Position numbers and translations under genes: made by a program. This document shows, piece by piece, positions 5,461-8,670 of a stretch of 8,670 nucleotides of DNA. A model generated the notes under the pieces. That model made no database searches, was not told the origin of the DNA, and saw nothing but the letters and a program-made list of their open reading frames with translations. The stretch is from Halothiobacillaceae bacterium (GTDB lineage Bacteria > Pseudomonadota > Gammaproteobacteria > Halothiobacillales > Halothiobacillaceae), in the NCBI GenBank assembly GCA_011380105.1, contig DRZW01000094.1, positions 1 to 8,670 on the forward strand, read 5' to 3'. The stretch's first letter is position 1; each line of letters begins with the position of its first letter.

Positions 5461-7346
5461 TACTGCCCTCGCATAAATAGTTGATCAAGCTCATCTAAAC
5501 TAAATACCCGCCAAGTAGGCCGACCATGATTACACTGATCGCTACGTTCAGTCGCTTCCATATCACGAAGCAAGGCGTTCATTTCAGCGATATTTAACAC
5601 CCGGTTCGCGCGCACTGAACCATGACAGGCCATAGTGGAAAGCACCTGATTAATCCGCTGTGAAGCCACATCGGTGGATGCTTGCTCCATCAATTCCGCC
5701 TGTTGCTGTAACTCACCTAACATATCCAGAACTAATGCACGGGCATCCGCTCCTTGAAGTATAGCGGGCACGGCACGAACCTCGATGCTGTCCTCACCCA
5801 CAACCGCCACCGCCACCCCGGCCTGCTCGAACACACTCAGGCTTTGCTTAACTAAAGCCATCTCATCCGAGCCTAATGCCACCCGAACCGGCAGCAAAAG
5901 CGGTGCTTGCGGGATTCGCTGCTGCTCGGCAAAGACCTGTTTTAACCGTTCATAGTTTACCCGCTCGGCGGCAGCATGAGCATCGACCACCACCAAACCC
6001 GTGGCATTTTCCGCCAGAATATAGATCCCTTTCAGATGCGCAATGGCATAACCCAACGGTGGGATTTCCTGAGGACAGGCCTCATCGCCCACCCGACTAA
6101 AACCACGGTTCTCCAAGCTGGCACTCGAAGCCTGGCGTGCTCGGTCGAGCAGGTTTAAATACCCCTGCCTGGCGCTAGTAAAAGCAGACCCTGAATACGA
6201 CGAGGCTGTACTGTGTCGGCTTTGCCTGCCCGCCCCACTAACAGACGAGCTAGCCGGGCCAGTCGGGGGCGTTGCTCGTATGCATTGCGAGCTTGACTCC
6301 AGAGAGCGCCGAGGTTGTGAGCTGTAATTGACTGACGATTCTGGCCGCAGACTGGCAACCGGCCGGGCCAAGGCATCATTAACCGCGGAAAATAGAAAAT
6401 CATACACCATACGCGCATCGCGAAACCGCACCTCGGCTTTGGTGGGATGGACATTGACATCCACCGCTGCAGCTGGGAGGGTTAAAGAAAGTACAAACGC
6501 CGGATGGCGATTGTGATGCAGCACATCGGCAAACGCACGCCGAATTGCGGCACTGACTAACCGGTCACGCACCACCCGGTCATTGACGAAAAACAACTGC
6601 TGATCGGTGCTGCCCCGCGCATATTCCGGACTGGCCAACCAGCCATGCAGGCGCATCCCTGAAGCTGTTTGGTCAATCATCCGGGCATGATGCAGAAAGC
6701 CACGGCCTAAGGTTGCACCAATCCGCTCTGAGAGCGTATCGGCCGTTACCGCAGGCAGGTTGAGTAATTCACGTCGGTTATGTTTTAAGGAAAAACCAAT
6801 AGTTGGATTAGCCAGACTCAGTCGCTTAACCGTCTGTTCAATATGACCAAATTCAGTGCGTTCGGTACGCAGAAATTTGCGCCGGGCAGGCACATTGAAA
6901 AACAAATCGCGCATATCCACACAAGTGCCTTGGGGCGCGGGGGTGGGCCGGGGGGATGAATCCGTATAAGGGGCAAAACGACAACCTAGCTCCTGCTCGG
7001 GCGGACGGCTGATGATCGTCAAACGCGAGACCGACTCAATGCTGGCCAAGGCCTCACCACGAAAACCAAAACTGGCCACCGCATCGAGATCATCAATCGC
7101 GGTGATCTTGCTGGTGGCATGCGCTGTGACCGCTAACTCAAGCTGATCACAGGGAATACCCGAACCATCATCGGTCACTCGAATCAGACGCAGGCCACCC
7201 TGCTCAACATCGATCGAAATCTGACTCGCCCCGGCATCCAGGGCATTTTCTACCAACTCTTTGACCACACTCGCTGGTCGATCAACCACTTCACCTGCGG
7301 CGATTTGATTAACCAAGGATTGCGGGAGCGCTCGAATCTGCGGCAT
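5460..7346 (-). CDS. mutL: DNA mismatch repair protein MutL, endonuclease type
   Basis: The 628-residue product has an N-terminal GHKL ATPase: NQIAAGEVVDRPASVVKELVEN (E30, N34), DDGSGI (59-64), ATSKI (77-81) and GFRGEALASI (94-103), with the NVHPTK lysine at 303. A Ser-rich linker spans about 331-425. The C-terminal dimerisation domain carries D455-x-H457-A-x2-E461-x4-E466, the DQHA(X)2E(X)4E nuclease motif with Ala for Gln. It also has ACHGSVR (573-579), CNHGRP (605-610) and FMR (624-626), the other conserved elements of metal-binding nicking MutLs. E. coli MutL lacks these and relies on MutH. The beta-clamp-like segment reads QAPLLLP (480-486), one residue longer than E. coli QPLLIP. AAGG five bases before the ATG is the ribosome-binding site. 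MutL couples MutS mismatch recognition to downstream repair. Confidence 0.97.
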   Translation of the reverse strand: MPQIRALPQSLVNQIAAGEVVDRPASVVKELVENALDAGASQISIDVEQGGLRLIRVTDDGSGIPCDQLELAVTAHATSKITAIDDLDAVASFGFRGEALASIESVSRLTIISRPPEQELGCRFAPYTDSSPRPTPAPQGTCVDMRDLFFNVPARRKFLRTERTEFGHIEQTVKRLSLANPTIGFSLKHNRRELLNLPAVTADTLSERIGATLGRGFLHHARMIDQTASGMRLHGWLASPEYARGSTDQQLFFVNDRVVRDRLVSAAIRRAFADVLHHNRHPAFVLSLTLPAAAVDVNVHPTKAEVRFRDARMVYDFLFSAVNDALARPVASLRPESSVNYSSQPRRSLESSSQCIRATPPTGPASSSVSGAGRQSRHSTASSYSGSAFTSARQGYLNLLDRARQASSASLENRGFSRVGDEACPQEIPPLGYAIAHLKGIYILAENATGLVVVDAHAAAERVNYERLKQVFAEQQRIPQAPLLLPVRVALGSDEMALVKQSLSVFEQAGVAVAVVGEDSIEVRAVPAILQGADARALVLDMLGELQQQAELMEQASTDVASQRINQVLSTMACHGSVRANRVLNIAEMNALLRDMEATERSDQCNHGRPTWRVFSLDELDQLFMRGQ

Positions 7347-7351
7347 ATTGA

Positions 7352-7355
7352 CCTT
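7352..7355 (-). promoter_or_regulatory. Ribosome-binding site of mutL
   Basis: AAGG on the minus strand (within TAAGGT), five bases before the mutL ATG, supports that start, which also gives the conserved MPQIRALPQ...NQIAAGEVV opening. Confidence 0.6.
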
Positions 7356-7425
7356 ATGGAAACATGGACGTTTACTAGCAACGCATTGGGTTGAATAGCA
7401 TCGAACCGGCTGCCAGATGCGGGAA

Positions 7426-7455
7426 ATTCTAGCCGTTTATTAATTAATCAAAAAA
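7426..7455 (-). promoter_or_regulatory. Candidate sigma-70 promoter of the mutL-miaA-hfq-hfl operon
   Basis: On the minus strand TAGAAT (7426-7431) matches the -10 consensus in five of six positions. An AT-rich stretch lies upstream, with a poor -35 (TTTTGA) at a 16-bp spacing. The predicted transcription start is near 7419, leaving a leader of about 70 bases to the mutL ATG. The -35 overlaps the T-tract of the amiB terminator. The promoter is inferred, but one is expected here because that terminator cuts mutL off from amiB. Confidence 0.4.
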
Positions 7456-7476
7456 CCCGGTCACTTAAAGACCGGG
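7450..7476 (-). terminator. Intrinsic terminator of amiB
   Basis: CCCGGTC (7456-7462) and GACCGGG (7470-7476) form a perfect 7-bp GC-rich stem with a 7-base loop. On the minus strand the stem is followed directly by six T residues (7455-7450). This is a textbook intrinsic terminator, about 90 bases after the amiB stop. Confidence 0.88.
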
Positions 7477-7504
7477 GCAGCGGTAGACAGACTTTGAATA
7501 TTAG

Positions 7505-7554
7505 CAGCTAGCGGTTAGCTGGTTTACCTTGGGCGTTGCTCATAAATAAACGCC
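7505..7554 (-). other. Two small stem-loops in the amiB 3' untranslated region
   Basis: CAGCTA (7505-7510) pairs with TAGCTG (7516-7521) around a 5-base loop. GGCGTT (7532-7537) pairs with AACGCC (7549-7554) around an 11-base loop. Together with the terminator stem they give three consecutive hairpins between the amiB stop and the T-tract. Their role is unknown; they may protect the mRNA 3' end or form part of a processed 3' RNA. Confidence 0.35.
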
Positions 7555-7565
7555 TAGTTGCCTGC

Positions 7566-8670
7566 TCAGCTCATGGCGTAATAGGTACCACTGGGGGCAC
7601 GGGCGGTGAAATAATCATCTGTACCGCGCACCACCGCTTGAGCAACCTTCTGCTGATAGCTCGCTGTGCGCAGTAGACGCTCCTCTTCAGGATTACTAAT
7701 AAACGCACTTTCCACCAGGATGGAAGGAATATCCGGCGATTTCAGCACCACAAAGCCGGCCTGTTGCACAGAAGATTTATGCAGCCGGGTCATCCGCCCC
7801 ATTTCACGCAAAACGCGGTTACCAAAATCTAGGCTGTACTCTAAAGTTTTAGTCTGCGCTAAATCCAGCAACACTGAGGCAACATCATGGTCGTGTTTAG
7901 CAATGGAAACACCACCGACAAAATCGGCTTCATTTTCACGTTGCGCCATCCACCGTGCCGCCTCTGAGGTGGCACCCCCTTCAGATAGGCAGTAAACTGA
8001 TGCACCTCGCGCTGACTGCAATCGGAAGGCATCAGAGTGCATCGAAATAAACAAATCCGCTTTATGTCGCCGGGCGAAGGTGATGCGATCGCGTAGACGA
8101 ATAAAGCGGTCTGAATCCCGCACCAGCACCGGCTTGATCCCTTGCTTTTTCTCAAATAGCGCCTCGATCCGCCTACTGATTTCCAGCACGACGTCTTTCT
8201 CGCGGGTGCCACCACTGCCCACCGCGCCCGGATCACGGCCACCATGACCGGGGTCAATTACGACCACTAGATCACGATCACGACCCCGAGTGTTAATCCC
8301 CACATTGTATTTCGGCTCCGGGTTTTTTTCTGCCAGCAGCAAACCAATATCATCATGCGGCAAATCAACCACCAGTCGGTAGCCGTATTCTTCGGAAGGC
8401 GGCAGAGTGAGGATGCGTGGCTGGGATTTTTGTTTTAAATCGAACACCAAGCGCAGGTCATAACCATCACGCACACCAAACCGCAAATTACGCACCACAG
8501 AATCCTCCGGCGCACTGGGAATATCCCTTGCCTGCATGGTTGTCGAAGATAAATCAACCACCGCCCGGTGCGGATCATCGAGGATCAGACTGCGATAATC
8601 AACCGGACCGTTAAGCGCGAAAACATAACGGGTGTAATCGGAATGGCGATACACGGATACTTCATTAACC
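7566..8670 (-). CDS. amiB: N-acetylmuramoyl-L-alanine amidase AmiB/AmiC type, 5' end outside window
   Basis: The frame is open to the right edge. The GTG at 8652-8654 is an internal Val, because codons for VNEVS precede it in an AMIN-domain context (VNEVSVYRHSDYTRYVF), so the signal peptide and true start lie beyond 8670. An AMIN domain for septal targeting covers about residues 1-100 (counted from 8654), followed by a short linker and a zinc Amidase_3 domain. Zinc and catalytic residues are H137 in DPGHGG, E152 in TREKD, H206 in SMHSDA and E315 in VESAFISNP. The segment of about 250-300 (VASVLLDLAQTKTLEYSL) matches the regulatory helix that blocks the site until EnvC/NlpD-type activators bind. 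The periplasmic enzyme cleaves the amide bond between MurNAc and L-Ala to separate daughter cells. The C-terminus ends soon after the amidase domain, with no LysM repeat. In related genomes tsaE usually lies upstream. Confidence 0.95.
   Translation of the reverse strand, partial: VNEVSVYRHSDYTRYVFALNGPVDYRSLILDDPHRAVVDLSSTTMQARDIPSAPEDSVVRNLRFGVRDGYDLRLVFDLKQKSQPRILTLPPSEEYGYRLVVDLPHDDIGLLLAEKNPEPKYNVGINTRGRDRDLVVVIDPGHGGRDPGAVGSGGTREKDVVLEISRRIEALFEKKQGIKPVLVRDSDRFIRLRDRITFARRHKADLFISMHSDAFRLQSARGASVYCLSEGGATSEAARWMAQRENEADFVGGVSIAKHDHDVASVLLDLAQTKTLEYSLDFGNRVLREMGRMTRLHKSSVQQAGFVVLKSPDIPSILVESAFISNPEEERLLRTASYQQKVAQAVVRGTDDYFTARAPSGTYYAMS

Noticed and set aside
6070..6360. Ser-rich, poorly conserved stretch in mutL, first suspected to be a frameshift or insertion
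   Set aside because: The frame stays open and both flanking domains are intact; this is the normal flexible linker between the MutL ATPase and dimerisation domains.
7666..7995. Plus-strand 109-codon frame opposite amiB
   Set aside because: Antisense shadow of the Amidase_3 domain, with no family signature.
7859..8257. Minus-strand 132-codon frame inside amiB
   Set aside because: This is a shifted reading of the amidase domain; the correct frame holds all zinc ligands and continues through, so there is no frameshift.

Overview
The window is a chromosomal housekeeping block from a gammaproteobacterium. Every gene is on the minus strand. In transcription order, from high to low coordinates, they are: 3' part of amiB (cell-wall amidase), mutL (mismatch repair), miaA (tRNA modification), hfq (RNA chaperone), hflX (ribosome-splitting GTPase), hflK and hflC (FtsH-regulating membrane proteins), a 62-residue DUF2065 membrane protein, and the 5' part of hisZ (histidine biosynthesis regulatory subunit). 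This order is the classical amiB-mutL-miaA-hfq-hflX-hflKC superoperon. The DUF2065 gene and hisZ after hflC, an endonuclease-type MutL and an acidic-tailed Hfq point to a Pseudomonas/Halomonas/Marinobacter-like or related marine gammaproteobacterium rather than an enteric one. The species cannot be named from the sequence.

Region by region: 1-260 is the 5' end of hisZ, cut by the window edge. 261-445 is non-coding, with a hairpin terminator candidate for the hfl operon, a putative hisZ promoter overlapped by a short dyad, and a GC-rich 8-bp stem-loop in the presumed hisZ leader. 446-2761 holds DUF2065, hflC and hflK. 2762-2856 is a short gap. 2857-4391 holds hflX and hfq. 4392-4518 is the hfq upstream region, with a strong Shine-Dalgarno sequence and a 16-bp palindrome. 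4519-7346 holds miaA and mutL. 7347-7565 separates mutL from amiB and carries a clear intrinsic terminator for amiB and a probable mutL promoter. 7566-8670 is amiB, lacking its N-terminus.

Three junctions (mutL/miaA, hfq/hflX, hflK/hflC) are one-base stop/start overlaps of TAATG or TGATG type, which suggests translational coupling. The terminator at 7450-7476 makes mutL-miaA-hfq-hflX-hflK-hflC-DUF2065 a unit of its own, ending near 370-415, with hisZ probably starting again from its own promoter. I saw no mobile element, CRISPR array, tRNA, rRNA or phage gene, and no sign of a novel multi-gene system. The points worth a second look are the MutL nuclease motifs, substitutions in Hfq, and the dyads and stem-loops in the three intergenic regions.
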